24,746 nucleotides of DNA from an uncultured Eubacterium sp. (GCA_905193765.1 CAJJPZ010000014.1:1-24746); one strand, 5' to 3'. Numbered from the stretch's first letter, positions 6,472-14,983 are shown. The notes: generated from the letters alone by a model not told the origin. Program-made: numbers and translations.

Positions 6472-7137
6472 TCAGATCTCCATCCTGCTCCTGCGGCTCC
6501 GGACTGCTATGGTTCTCATGACCATCACGCATATGTTCAGAGCTATGATCCCCAGGAACCATCCTGCCAGCACATCCGTGGGATAGTGCACGCCAAGATA
6601 TATGCGGCTCGGTCCTATAAGCAGCATCGGCACTGCCAGCAGTACAGTCAGCGCATTGGCCTTTCTTCTGTCCTTTACATACCTGCGGACCTGGCAGATC
6701 AGTATGCCGTAGACGAACATGCTGGTTATGGAGTGACCGCTGGGGAATGACATGCCCCCTTCTGTGACCAGATGGATGATATCACCGGGGCGCGGTCTGG
6801 CCACAGCATGCTTGATGAGTTTGTTGACGATAGTCACTGACAGTGCGCCTGCCGAGACCGGTACGCCGAATCTGATCCGCGTCGGCCTGATCACCAGCAG
6901 CAGTATGCACAGCCCTATGATGAACTGGTAGCTGCCCATATACGTCAGCGCTTTCACCAGCGGCGTCAGCCACCCGGCTCTGATGCTGTAAAATGCGTGC
7001 CTTACGGCATCATCGAAGCCCGATCCTCTGCCGGACAACACAATGCAGAGCATCACTGTGAACCCCGCTGCTGCTGCTACCATGCATGCTGCCATCAGCG
7101 GACTGCATATCTTTTTCTGCGTTTTATCTTCTGTCAT
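6472..7137 (-). CDS. PAP2 family phosphatase (membrane)
   Basis: This 221-residue integral membrane protein has the three PAP2 signature motifs in order: KHAVARPRPGD, SFPSGHS and SRIYLGVHYPTDVLAG. They supply the Lys/Arg, Ser-Gly-His and Arg/His/Asp residues of the phosphatase active site. About five or six transmembrane segments are visible. Likely substrates are phosphatidic acid, phosphatidylglycerol phosphate or undecaprenyl pyrophosphate; the sequence does not decide. The ATG at 7137 is preferred because GGAGG lies 10 nt upstream, whereas an in-frame GTG at 7167 would place that site inside the gene. It is divergent from the PlsC gene, so two lipid-related genes share one intergenic region. 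Confidence 0.88.
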   Translation of the reverse strand: MTEDKTQKKICSPLMAACMVAAAAGFTVMLCIVLSGRGSGFDDAVRHAFYSIRAGWLTPLVKALTYMGSYQFIIGLCILLLVIRPTRIRFGVPVSAGALSVTIVNKLIKHAVARPRPGDIIHLVTEGGMSFPSGHSITSMFVYGILICQVRRYVKDRRKANALTVLLAVPMLLIGPSRIYLGVHYPTDVLAGWFLGIIALNICVMVMRTIAVRSRRSRMEI

Positions 7138-7170
7138 GATATCATGTCCTCCACTTCCCTTTTTCACTGT

Positions 7171-7228
7171 ATTATACAGCAGATCTGTGCAATAATCACT
7201 ACTTTTTTAGACCATTATAGTGTATAAT
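7171..7228. promoter_or_regulatory. Two -10-like boxes in the PAP2/PlsC intergenic region
   Basis: TATAAT occurs on the plus strand at 7223-7228 (35 nt before the PlsC start) and on the minus strand at 7176-7171 (34 nt before the PAP2 start, inside the palindrome CTGTATTATACAG). Neither has a good -35 box at the right distance. The placement suggests back-to-back promoters. Confidence 0.4.
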
Positions 7229-7262
7229 ATCTGTATCAACTCTTTTTAACGGAGGACTTTGT

Positions 7263-8012
7263 ATGAAAATATTTGCCAATATACCGGGATTCGCCAAACT
7301 GTTGAACTCCCTGAGATATATGAACGTGAATAAAAAGGTCATAGAGGACGCCAGAGCTGCCGGTGATTTTGAACGGGAACGGGAATATATACTCAAGTCC
7401 ACGTCGGTGTGGGGAGATATGGTGTTCAAGATGTTCGGAAGCGAGCTCACTGTGTATGGCGAGGAGAATCTCCCGGATCACGGTCCGGTGGTTTTCATCG
7501 GCAACCATCAGGGATATGCCGATATACCGACATACTTTGCCGCACTCAAAAAATTCCAGTTCGGCTTCGTCGCCAAGGAGGAGCTTGGCAAGCTGCCGTT
7601 TTTCGGCAAATGGATCGCCAGGATCCGAAGCGTGTTCATCGAAAGAGATGACCCGCGGGCATCCCTGAACGCTATAAAAAAAGGCATCGAATATATAAAC
7701 GATGGATTTTCCCTTGTTATCTTCCCTGAGGGTACCAGGAGCAGAGGTCCTGATCCTGGGCCGTTCATGAAAGGTTCCACTAAGCTGGCCACGAAGCCCG
7801 GGGTACCGATAATCCCCATTTCCTTAAACGGCAGCTACAGGATGTTTGAGGAAGAGGGTCGTATTCGTGGTGCGAAGATATCCCTTATGATCCATGAGCC
7901 CATCGAAACAAAGGGCATGAGCCGCGAGGAAGAGAAGCACCTGTTGGACAGGGTCGAAAAGATCGTCACAGACGGCGTCAGAGAGCTGCAGGCTCGCGAG
8001 AAAAATAACTGA
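7263..8012 (+). CDS. plsC: 1-acylglycerol-3-phosphate O-acyltransferase (PlsC family)
   Basis: This 249-residue protein carries the acyltransferase motifs: NHQGYAD (His82 and Asp87, the HX4D catalytic pair), FFGKWIARIRSVFIER, IFPEGTRSRG (about 153-162, phosphate-binding), and KPGVPIIPISLNGS. It acylates lysophosphatidic acid at the sn-2 position to make phosphatidic acid at the membrane. The amphipathic N-terminal 60 residues probably attach it to the membrane. GGAGG lies about 8 nt before the ATG. It is followed by a terminator and appears to be transcribed alone. Confidence 0.92.
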   Translation: MKIFANIPGFAKLLNSLRYMNVNKKVIEDARAAGDFEREREYILKSTSVWGDMVFKMFGSELTVYGEENLPDHGPVVFIGNHQGYADIPTYFAALKKFQFGFVAKEELGKLPFFGKWIARIRSVFIERDDPRASLNAIKKGIEYINDGFSLVIFPEGTRSRGPDPGPFMKGSTKLATKPGVPIIPISLNGSYRMFEEEGRIRGAKISLMIHEPIETKGMSREEEKHLLDRVEKIVTDGVRELQAREKNN

Positions 8013-8022
8013 AAATTACAAT

Positions 8023-8055
8023 AAAACGGAGCATCCATCAAAGATGCTTCGTTTT
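8023..8055 (+). terminator. Intrinsic terminator after plsC
   Basis: AAAACGGAGCATC (8023-8035) pairs with GATGCTTCGTTTT (8043-8055) with one G-U pair and a 7-nt loop, 10 nt after the stop. The T run is part of the stem. Confidence 0.8.
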
Positions 8056-8192
8056 GATTATAACGACGTTTTTGCTGAATATCATATAACTGTGGACATG
8101 ACCGGAAAGCAGTCTGCTGCCTGACGGACATTTCCCGGGTTATATTTTTCACGATATGATTTATCTGTAATCAGAAGAAAGAGGTTGGAATC

Positions 8193-9419
8193 ATGAACAA
8201 AAAGAAAGTACTGGTATTAGGGGTAGGCGCGCAGGGATCAGCTGCTGCTCGCAAACTGGACAGGGAGCCTAACGTTTCGGAGATCGTCTGCGCAGATATC
8301 GACAGGACCGCTGTGGATAGTCTCGTCAGCGAACTGACAAAGGCCACCGGCGCCACCGTTGACGCTCACAGCAAGGACAGCATAGTCGAGACGGCCCGGG
8401 GCGTGGATCTGATCCTCAACGGCCTGCCGCTGGAGTGTACTAAAAACGTACTGGATGCTGCACTGGAGGTAAAGGCCAACTATCAGGACTACGCTGCAAC
8501 TACTTCCCTGGACGAGGACTGGGTGGAAAGCATCCGGATACAGTACGATGTCTACGGCCCAAGATTCAAAGAGATCGGCAGACTCGCCATCGTGGGCACC
8601 GGATCTGCGCCGGGCCTTATCTGCGCTGCGACCCGTGACGCCATGAGATACCTGGACACCTGCGACACGATATACAACATCGTATGGGAAGGCGTAGAAG
8701 CCAAAAGGTTCCTGCCTTTCTGGTGGTCACCTGTGACTGCACTCCACGACATGTCGGAGAAGGGATACGCCTTCGAGAACGGCAGGCTGATCAGGCTTGA
8801 AGCCTTCGAGCATCCTGTGTGGAGACAGTACGAGGAAGCCGATCACGAGCTGGTTTTCGTGGAACACTGCCACGACGAGCCTATACATTACAGTTTCAAT
8901 GCGGAGAAATTTTTCAAGGGTGCAAAGAATGCGTACTTCAAGTATGCCGGCGCAGGCGTTGACTTTGCAAAACCACTCTACCGCGCAGGTCTGCTGTCCC
9001 ACGAAAAGGAAATTATAAACGGTGTGGAGATCGCGCCATTCGACGTGGTGCTGAAACACATCCCGCCTGCTCCTAAATACCGTGAGGAGATAAAGGAGAT
9101 CATCGACGAGGGTCTTGTCTCCGATTCGGGCTGCATGGTCATCGAAGCTTACGGCCGCAAGGACGACAAAGACATCATGGTGGAGACCCATGTCAACGCG
9201 CCGGGTCTTGTGGAATCCTACAAGCTGGCAGGCATCACCGCCGAGATGTACCTCACCGGCCAGGGCGGATACCTGTTCTCAAAACTTTTCATCAACGACA
9301 AGTACGACCAGACCGGTCTCATATCGTCGGATATGCTGACCATGGATCAGGTGGATACATACTTCGAATATGCAAAGGAGCTGGGCATCACCCTCAGCAC
9401 CGAGATCAAGGAGCTGTAG
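8193..9419 (+). CDS. Saccharopine dehydrogenase-like oxidoreductase
   Basis: This 408-residue cytoplasmic protein has an N-terminal Rossmann fold, VLVLGVGAQGSAAARKL (Gly10-x-Gly12-x-x-Gly15), an acidic residue after the second strand (CADIDR), and the saccharopine-dehydrogenase-like continuation VDLILNGLPLECTKNVLDAAL and TGSAPGLICAA. The middle and C-terminal parts (PFWWSPVTALHDMSEKG, VETHVNAPGLVESYK) form the substrate domain. Relatives reduce imines formed between amino acids and 2-oxoacids or act on polyamine intermediates; the substrate here is not clear. The start has AGAGG about 8 nt upstream. It stands alone between plsC and the DUF11 gene, so context does not help. It could take part in amino acid catabolism, given the cluster to the right, but that is speculation. 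Confidence 0.8.
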   Translation: MNKKKVLVLGVGAQGSAAARKLDREPNVSEIVCADIDRTAVDSLVSELTKATGATVDAHSKDSIVETARGVDLILNGLPLECTKNVLDAALEVKANYQDYAATTSLDEDWVESIRIQYDVYGPRFKEIGRLAIVGTGSAPGLICAATRDAMRYLDTCDTIYNIVWEGVEAKRFLPFWWSPVTALHDMSEKGYAFENGRLIRLEAFEHPVWRQYEEADHELVFVEHCHDEPIHYSFNAEKFFKGAKNAYFKYAGAGVDFAKPLYRAGLLSHEKEIINGVEIAPFDVVLKHIPPAPKYREEIKEIIDEGLVSDSGCMVIEAYGRKDDKDIMVETHVNAPGLVESYKLAGITAEMYLTGQGGYLFSKLFINDKYDQTGLISSDMLTMDQVDTYFEYAKELGITLSTEIKEL

Positions 9420-9722
9420 AACCGGTCTGCGCTACACCGCCCAGTGTTACAGCACCCCTCGCTGCAAAGTGGATACAGAGTCATTTTTTTAAAGCAGGCA
9501 GTTCCGGTAATGTCGGAGCTGCCTGCTTCTGCGTTATGCCGGCAACTGTATATACTGGCTCGTGGCCGGGTGACCTTTGAACCTGATCCTGCATAGTATA
9601 AAGTGAGTCCGGCAGATATCTGCTGTGCATGGTGGATCCTGCCCGGGCTCCTGTCCCGCGACAATGCGATATGTGATATGCGGGGCAGGATGACATTTTT
9701 CTGATGATAAGGAGATTTTATT
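9420..9722 (+). other. 303-base gene-free region with two strong hairpins
   Basis: No convincing gene is seen here. A 15-bp stem (AAGCAGGCAGTTCCG at 9492-9506, CGGAGCTGCCTGCTT at 9514-9528, one G-U pair) begins 72 nt after the previous stop; the T run precedes it rather than following, so it is not a classical plus-strand terminator. A second stem (TCCTGTCCCGC at 9649-9659, GCGGGGCAGGA at 9680-9690, one G-U pair, 20-nt loop) lies 32 nt before the DUF11 start and is followed by ATTTTTC. The second may be an attenuator or a structured leader. I found no T-box, cobalamin or other riboswitch core that I could name. Confidence 0.5.
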
Positions 9723-10580
9723 ATGGCGCAATATACTAACCAGGCGCAGTTGTCATACAAAAATACAGTGCTGAATTCCAACGTGGCGGTTGGAGAGATA
9801 CTGGAAGTGCTCTCTGCTTCTAAGACAGCCGTCAGGGACAGATACAGCAGGAATGATGATGTGACCTATGTGATAAGCATCGTTAATTCCGGCACCACCG
9901 CTTTTACAGGTCTGACTGTCAGCGACAATCTCGGTGCCTATGAATTCAACGGAGGGACCCTTTACCCTCTCGAGTACGCGGAAGGCTCCGTGCGCGTCTA
10001 TATAAACGGTGTTCTGCAGACAGCCCCACCGACTGTGACGTCGCTTCAGCCGCTGGTGTTCTCGGGCCTGTCACTGCCTGCAAACAGCAATATGACCATC
10101 ATATACGAAGCTGTCACGACACGCTTCGCTCCGCTGTCTGCAGCAGGTACCATCACAAACACCGCGACCATCTCAGGAGACGGCGCCGGTAGCCCGGTGA
10201 CTGCCACGGCCACAGTGACTGCAAAAGCAGAGCCTGACCTTACGATAAACAAGAGCATCGAGCCTGCGGTAGTCACAGAGAACGGCACTGTGACATACAC
10301 CTTCACGATACAGAACTACGGCAACACAGCGACAGCCGCAGCAGACAATGTATCCGTGACAGACACCTTCGACCCTGTGCTTTCCAACCTCTCCGTCGCT
10401 TTCAACGGCACAGCATGGACAGAAGGCACAGAATACACCTACAACGCCGGTACCGGCCTTTTCACGACGGTACCGGGCCAGATCACGATACCCGCCGCGA
10501 CCTACGCCCAGGATGCCGAAACCGGGATATGGAGCATCACACCTGGAACCGGAATACTCACAGTAAGAGGCACACTCTGA
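9723..10580 (+). CDS. DUF11-repeat protein without signal peptide
   Basis: This 285-residue, Thr/Ser/Val/Asn-rich protein has two DUF11-type beta-sandwich repeats (about 30-165 and 169-285). Each has the pattern of a Lys at the start (SKTAV, NKSIEPAVV), a YVISIVNSG or YTFTIQNYG strand, then a LTVSDNLG or VSVTDTFD strand. DUF11 repeats normally build cell-surface or extracellular proteins, but this one starts MAQYTNQAQLSYKN with no signal peptide, membrane segment or sortase motif. Short Firmicutes homologues that open in the same way are known without a clear function. AAGGAG lies 8 nt before the ATG. The protein ends soon after the second repeat (TVRGTL) and is followed by GC-rich inverted repeats. 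How, or whether, it leaves the cell is unknown. Confidence 0.8.
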   Translation: MAQYTNQAQLSYKNTVLNSNVAVGEILEVLSASKTAVRDRYSRNDDVTYVISIVNSGTTAFTGLTVSDNLGAYEFNGGTLYPLEYAEGSVRVYINGVLQTAPPTVTSLQPLVFSGLSLPANSNMTIIYEAVTTRFAPLSAAGTITNTATISGDGAGSPVTATATVTAKAEPDLTINKSIEPAVVTENGTVTYTFTIQNYGNTATAAADNVSVTDTFDPVLSNLSVAFNGTAWTEGTEYTYNAGTGLFTTVPGQITIPAATYAQDAETGIWSITPGTGILTVRGTL

Positions 10581-10587
10581 TACAGCC

Positions 10588-10661
10588 CCCGGTGATCCGC
10601 AGACGCACCGGGATGACCCCGGCAAAAGACAGACTGCCCTGCAGGACTGACCCCAGGGCAG
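10588..10661 (+). repeat. Two GC-rich inverted repeats after the DUF11 gene
   Basis: CCCGGTG/CACCGGG (10588-10594, 10606-10612) and CTGCCCTG/CAGGGCAG (10634-10641, 10654-10661) follow the DUF11 stop in tandem. No T tract follows either; they may stabilise the 3' end before the terminator at 10684. Confidence 0.4.
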
Positions 10662-10683
10662 CGTGAATATCATGTAAAAGCAA

Positions 10684-10726
10684 AAAGTATCGAAACCATC
10701 TGCCGCATGCAGGGTTTCGATACTTT
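10684..10726 (-). terminator. Intrinsic terminator between the convergent DUF11 and UvrA-like genes
   Basis: AAAGTATCGAAACC (10684-10697) pairs perfectly over 14 bp with GGTTTCGATACTTT (10713-10726). On the minus strand TTGCTTTTAC extends the T run after the stem, which makes it the terminator of the UvrA-like gene. On the plus strand GTTATTCTTC follows. Confidence 0.85.
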
Positions 10727-10734
10727 GTTATTCT

Positions 10735-13008
10735 TCATCCTCGCAGATACTTCCCTGTCACTGACTCTTCGCTGGCGGCCATTTCTTCCGGGGTGCCTTC
10801 GAATATGATTCTGCCACCGGATTTGCCTGCTCCCGGTCCCAGCTCTATTATGTGGTCGGCGGCGGCTATGACGTCCAGGTTGTGCTCTATCAGGAACACC
10901 GAGTTGCCTGCTTCCGTCAGTTCGTCGAAGAGGTCTATGATTTTCTTCACATCACTGATGTGGAGGCCGTCTGTGGGCTCGTCGATCATGAATATGCCGT
11001 TTTCACTGCCCAGGTGGGACGCCAGTTTCAGCCGCTGCAGCTCGCCTCCCGACAGCGTGGACAGGGACTGGTTCAGATGCAGGTACCCCACTCCCACCTT
11101 TGCAAGAGGAGCGAGGAGAGTCTCCACCGGCGTCCCGGCGAACCATTCCAGCGCATGATCCACGGTAAAGTCCATGACCTGCGCGATGTCGTAACCATCG
11201 ACCTTGTGATCCAGCACATGCTTCGCATATCTCATTCCTCCGCAGGCTTCACACTCGGTCTCGATGGAGTCCATGAAAGCCATCTTGGAGATGACCACGC
11301 CTCTGCCCTGACACACGGGGCACTTGCCCTCACCGTTGAAGGAGAAAAGTGAAGCTCTGCAGCCGCTGCGTTTCGCGAAGACTTTGCGTATCTCGTCCGC
11401 TGCGCCCACATAGGTCGCAGGCGTGGACCGTATGCTCGCGCCTATGTTTTTCTGACTTATGTATATCACAGGCACGTCTCCCGTGTCCGCCGGATGATCC
11501 TCCAGGGACTGACGGAACGCCTCCATCAGGGAGCTTTTGCCTGATCCCGCCACCCCGGCGATGACAGTCATCACACCTAACGGCAGATCCACGGATACGT
11601 TTCTCAGGTTGTGGATATTCACTTCCCTCAGGCTGTACATGCGCTGCGGTGTGCACACATCCTTCTTCAGCGCAGTGCCCCGGCCTGCCCGCAGCATATT
11701 GCCTGTCGCGGTGCCGCTTTGCAGCAGACCCTCGTATGTGCCTTCGTACAGGACCCTCCCGCCGGACGCTCCGGCTCCCGGCCCCATATCCACGATGTGC
11801 TCAGCCAGCTCAATGATCGCCCTGTTGTGCTCCACGATCATCACTGTGTTGCCTTTCGCCGCAAGGGCCTGCACCGCCTCCGTCAGCCTGTGTATATCGT
11901 GGTCATGCAGACCGACGCTCGGCTCGTCCAGTATGTAAAGGACATCCGACAGCGATGAATTCATATACTTTGCGATTTTGCATCTCTGGGCCTCTCCCCC
12001 TGACAGAGTCCCCAGCCCCCTGTCCAGCGTCAGGTAATCCAGACCGATGTTCATCAGCGCTCTTATCCGCGTGCCCAGGGTGCTCTGTATATCCCTGGCT
12101 ACCGGAGAATCTATGATGTTCAGCCAGTCCAGCAGCTCGCCCAGCGGCAGCGACGCGGCCTCCGCTATATTCAGACCGTTGATCCTGCAGGACAGCACCT
12201 CTTTGTTCAGACGCGCGCCGCCGCATTCCGGACAGATCCCTCTGCGGGTCATGGGATCCAGTATATCGCGGTGCCGTTTCCCCTCCTCGGAGTTCAGCAC
12301 GCTCCTGTACATACGGTGGACCAGCCCTTCGTATTTAGCCGTCTTCGGCCAGCCCTTGCCCGGATTTTGCAGCTTGATCTGAGGCGAGTAAAGGAACAGC
12401 TCCAGCTCCTCCGGCGAATAGTCCTTTATCTTCTTGTCTAGATCGAAAAGTCCGCTGTATGCATACCTGAGCCAGCGCCACTGCCCCGGCTCGAAGGCCA
12501 CGTAATTTATCACTCCGGATTCGTTCAGGGACTTGTCGAAGTCCACCAGCTTGTGGATATCCAGCTCCGTCACCTCGCCTATGCCGTCGCATCGCGGGCA
12601 GCTGCCCTGGGGGTGGTTGAAGGAAAATTTATCCGAATAGCCCACGAATAGTTCTCCGACTCTGGAGAACAGCAGCCTCAGCAGCGTGTATGTATCTGTA
12701 TATGTACCCACTGTCGATCTCTGGTTGGGCGACGGTTTCTTCTGATCGATCACGATCGCCACCGGCAGGTTCTCTATTCTGCCCACGTCAGGTCTGCCGT
12801 ACTTTGGCAGATAATGCTGCACGAATCCCGAGAAGGTGTCGTTGAGCTCGCGTCTCGACTGCGCCGCGATGGTGTCCATGACAAGGGATGATTTGCCTGA
12901 ACCCGAAACACCTGTAAATACCGTTATCCTGTGCTTGGGTATCTTAAGTGAGATATCTTTAAGGTTGTTTTCTCTTGCGTGTTTTATTTCAATATATTCT
13001 CTGATCAT
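10735..13008 (-). CDS. UvrA-like ABC ATPase lacking the UvrB-binding domain (UvrA2/DrrC type)
   Basis: This 757-residue protein has two ABC ATPase halves of UvrA type. The first has Walker A GVSGSGKS (33-40), the zinc module CPRC...CPEC and signature LSGGEAQR with LDEPSVGLH. The second has Walker A GVAGSGKS, the zinc module CPVC...CEAC and signature LSGGELQR with IDEPTDGLH. Canonical UvrA is about 940 residues. The missing part lies between PNQRSTVGTYTDTYTLLRLLFSRVG and the first CPRC, where the UvrB-interaction insert normally sits. Such short paralogues are linked to drug resistance (DrrC) or damage tolerance rather than standard excision repair. The ATG overlaps the stop of the sigma-54 activator by 4 nt (ATGA), so the two are probably translationally coupled. 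Confidence 0.9.
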   Translation of the reverse strand: MIREYIEIKHARENNLKDISLKIPKHRITVFTGVSGSGKSSLVMDTIAAQSRRELNDTFSGFVQHYLPKYGRPDVGRIENLPVAIVIDQKKPSPNQRSTVGTYTDTYTLLRLLFSRVGELFVGYSDKFSFNHPQGSCPRCDGIGEVTELDIHKLVDFDKSLNESGVINYVAFEPGQWRWLRYAYSGLFDLDKKIKDYSPEELELFLYSPQIKLQNPGKGWPKTAKYEGLVHRMYRSVLNSEEGKRHRDILDPMTRRGICPECGGARLNKEVLSCRINGLNIAEAASLPLGELLDWLNIIDSPVARDIQSTLGTRIRALMNIGLDYLTLDRGLGTLSGGEAQRCKIAKYMNSSLSDVLYILDEPSVGLHDHDIHRLTEAVQALAAKGNTVMIVEHNRAIIELAEHIVDMGPGAGASGGRVLYEGTYEGLLQSGTATGNMLRAGRGTALKKDVCTPQRMYSLREVNIHNLRNVSVDLPLGVMTVIAGVAGSGKSSLMEAFRQSLEDHPADTGDVPVIYISQKNIGASIRSTPATYVGAADEIRKVFAKRSGCRASLFSFNGEGKCPVCQGRGVVISKMAFMDSIETECEACGGMRYAKHVLDHKVDGYDIAQVMDFTVDHALEWFAGTPVETLLAPLAKVGVGYLHLNQSLSTLSGGELQRLKLASHLGSENGIFMIDEPTDGLHISDVKKIIDLFDELTEAGNSVFLIEHNLDVIAAADHIIELGPGAGKSGGRIIFEGTPEEMAASEESVTGKYLRG

Positions 13009-14825
13009 CTTATATCGTTCCTGTTCGTTACTTCTGTTTCAGCTTTATCTTTATCTTTATCGTTTCCGTCCGTCGCATTCTCATTGAGGTTATGCTTGCG
13101 CAGCTTGTATACCACCGTGGACTGGCTGGTATGCAGAGCTTCCGCGATCCTGCGCGTCGACTTGTATTTGCTCAGGGCCGACTGCAGTATCTGCCGCTCC
13201 ACTTCGTTGACAGCATCATTTATGGGTATTATGCCGTCCACCTTTATCCGTGTCCTCAGATCTTCCTGCTCATAGCCGCCCGGTATGCCGGAAGTCATGT
13301 CTCCTATCTGGAGATATTCGTTGTTGCTCATCACTATCATCCTCTCCATAGTGTTCTTGAGCTCCCTGACATTGCCGATCCACGGCTTCTGTTCCAGCTG
13401 CTTTATCACATCGTAGGTTATCTTCTTGTTCTGACCGTACCGCTTGTTCAGGTCATTGATGAAGTAAAGGCAAAGCGGGCCGATATCCTCCACTCTCTGC
13501 CTCAGCGGCGGTATTCTGAGTTCTATCACATTGAGCCTGTAATACAGATCCTCCCTGAAGAGACCGTCCGCCATCATGGCCCGGAGGTCCTTGTTGGTGG
13601 CGGCCAGCACCCGCACATCAACAGTCACCGGCGTGGTACCGCCGATCCTGGTTATGGCCCTGGTCTCCAGGAATCTCAGCAGCTTGACCTGCAGGAACAG
13701 CGGCATGTCGCCGATCTCGTCAAGAAAAAGCGTCCCGCTGTCCGCCGTTTCGAAGAGACCTTCTTTGTCCCTCTCCGCTCCTGTGAAAGCGCCTTTCTCG
13801 TAGCCGAACAGCTCCGATTCCAGCAGCGATTCCGGTATCGCGGCACAGTTTATCACAACAAAAGGCTTGTCCCTGCGTCGGCTGTTCTCATGGATATATT
13901 TTGCGACTTCCTCCTTACCTACCCCCGACTCGCCCAGGATCAGTACGTTGGTGTTGAACGAACTGACCTTCTTCGCCAGGGAGTATATCTCCTTCATCAC
14001 AGGACTGACCACCACCAGCCCGCCGCTGACGTCGTCCTTCCTGTTGTTCTTAAGCTGATTGAAGTACAGCTTCTCCATTTCCTTTGATTTCATGAGTTCT
14101 TCTTTGAGCTCGTATATTTCCGAAACATCCCGGGCATTGACGATGACCATTTCCACTTTGTCGCCGCCGCATACAGGCACGCCTGTAACGATTATGTTCT
14201 TTCCGCTTTTCGCCATATGCGTCATGGAAACCGGCGACTTTCTCTCAATGACCGGGAACACTACTGAATCTTTCATCCAGTCAGCGTTAAGTAATTCTAT
14301 CATATTCCTGCCGATCATTTCAGATTTTTTTATTCCGGTTATCCTCTCGTAGGATCTGTTCACCAGCAGGACATTGCCCTTGCCGTCAGTCACCAGGATG
14401 CCGTCGAAGGATTTCTCGAACACTATCCTCAGCTGCCTCGACAGATCTGCCCGGCTGCCGAACCGGCCTGATATAGCCGATATCTCGTCCATATCCTGTA
14501 TCAGCAGGATGATGACGGGATGTTTCTCAGGCTGGTCCTGAAGCAGGAGCTTCTTGATGTAGAGTATCCTGTCCTCGGTGCTGTAATGGAACTCATCTCT
14601 CTCCATTATGTCGGATCTGTTGTCTATGCCCGGAAGGATACACGATATCTCTCTGCCCGTCACGTCTTCGCTGCAAAATCCCAGCATGTTCTCTATTGTC
14701 TCGTTGCACTGCACTATCCTGAAATCATGATCGATTATGATGATGCCGTTAGGTGAGTTCAGGATGATGCTCTCATAAACCTCGTTCCAGTTACCCAAAG
14801 TTCTATCCCTCCAGTTTTTTATCAT
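13005..14825 (-). CDS. Sigma-54-dependent transcriptional activator (PAS-PAS-AAA+-Fis)
   Basis: This 606-residue protein has two N-terminal PAS domains (about 15-115 and 130-235, the second with SFDGILVTDGKGNVLLVNRSYERITG) and a coiled-coil linker (about 235-262). The AAA+ domain has Walker A GESGVGKE (298-305), the sigma-54 contact loop GAFTGAE (345-351), Walker B LFLDE (366-370) and the REDLYYRLNV sensor region. A C-terminal TyrR/Fis-type helix-turn-helix (about 555-580, TRRIAEALHTSQSTVVYKL) follows, then a charged tail. It hydrolyses ATP to open sigma-54 RNA polymerase promoters. PAS domains suggest that a small ligand or redox state is the signal. It lies next to the B12 mutase and fermentation genes on the same strand, and such activators commonly control adjacent amino acid fermentation genes in Clostridia, so that cluster is the likely target. 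Confidence 0.93.
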   Translation of the reverse strand: MIKNWRDRTLGNWNEVYESIILNSPNGIIIIDHDFRIVQCNETIENMLGFCSEDVTGREISCILPGIDNRSDIMERDEFHYSTEDRILYIKKLLLQDQPEKHPVIILLIQDMDEISAISGRFGSRADLSRQLRIVFEKSFDGILVTDGKGNVLLVNRSYERITGIKKSEMIGRNMIELLNADWMKDSVVFPVIERKSPVSMTHMAKSGKNIIVTGVPVCGGDKVEMVIVNARDVSEIYELKEELMKSKEMEKLYFNQLKNNRKDDVSGGLVVVSPVMKEIYSLAKKVSSFNTNVLILGESGVGKEEVAKYIHENSRRRDKPFVVINCAAIPESLLESELFGYEKGAFTGAERDKEGLFETADSGTLFLDEIGDMPLFLQVKLLRFLETRAITRIGGTTPVTVDVRVLAATNKDLRAMMADGLFREDLYYRLNVIELRIPPLRQRVEDIGPLCLYFINDLNKRYGQNKKITYDVIKQLEQKPWIGNVRELKNTMERMIVMSNNEYLQIGDMTSGIPGGYEQEDLRTRIKVDGIIPINDAVNEVERQILQSALSKYKSTRRIAEALHTSQSTVVYKLRKHNLNENATDGNDKDKDKAETEVTNRNDIR

Positions 14826-14860
14826 TATTCTGGCCGTTCCTTCTTCCTGTTATACAAACA

Positions 14861-14888
14861 GAGAGAAGACTGATCCCAGTCTTCTCTC
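14861..14888 (-). terminator. Terminator between the mutase and sigma-54 activator genes
   Basis: GAGAGAAGACTG (14861-14872) pairs perfectly with CAGTCTTCTCTC (14877-14888) around a 4-nt loop. On the minus strand TGTTTGTATAAC follows. It should end or reduce transcription from the mutase gene before the activator gene. Confidence 0.75.
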
Positions 14889-14927
14889 CGTGCAAGCAAT
14901 AATATATCAATCCTCGTCTGCCCAAGG

Positions 14928-14943
14928 TTCAATACCACTGCCA
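14928..14943 (-). promoter_or_regulatory. Weak -24/-12 (sigma-54-like) match
   Basis: On the minus strand TGGCAGTGGTATTGAA (14943-14928) fits the TGGCACG-N4-TTGC pattern in spacing, with GG at -24, but has GA instead of the near-invariant GC at -12. It would drive the activator gene but fire just before the terminator at 14861-14888. It may be chance. Confidence 0.2.
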
Positions 14944-14983
14944 CACTATTCTCCGGCTCTGTCCGCCGGTATCCTTTACATAT

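Noticed and set aside
9492..9528. Intrinsic terminator for the saccharopine dehydrogenase-like gene
   Set aside because: The stem is strong, but the T run lies before it on the plus strand and none follows on either strand; it is kept only as a structural element.
9347..9781. Minus-strand frame of 144 codons across the gene-free region
   Set aside because: It overlaps the ends of two well-supported genes, has no ribosome binding site and its translation looks random; the region is better explained by hairpins.
13092..14087. Plus-strand open frame of 331 codons
   Set aside because: It lies wholly antisense to the sigma-54 activator, whose motifs are complete; it has no ribosome binding site or recognisable domain and comes from the base composition of the real gene.
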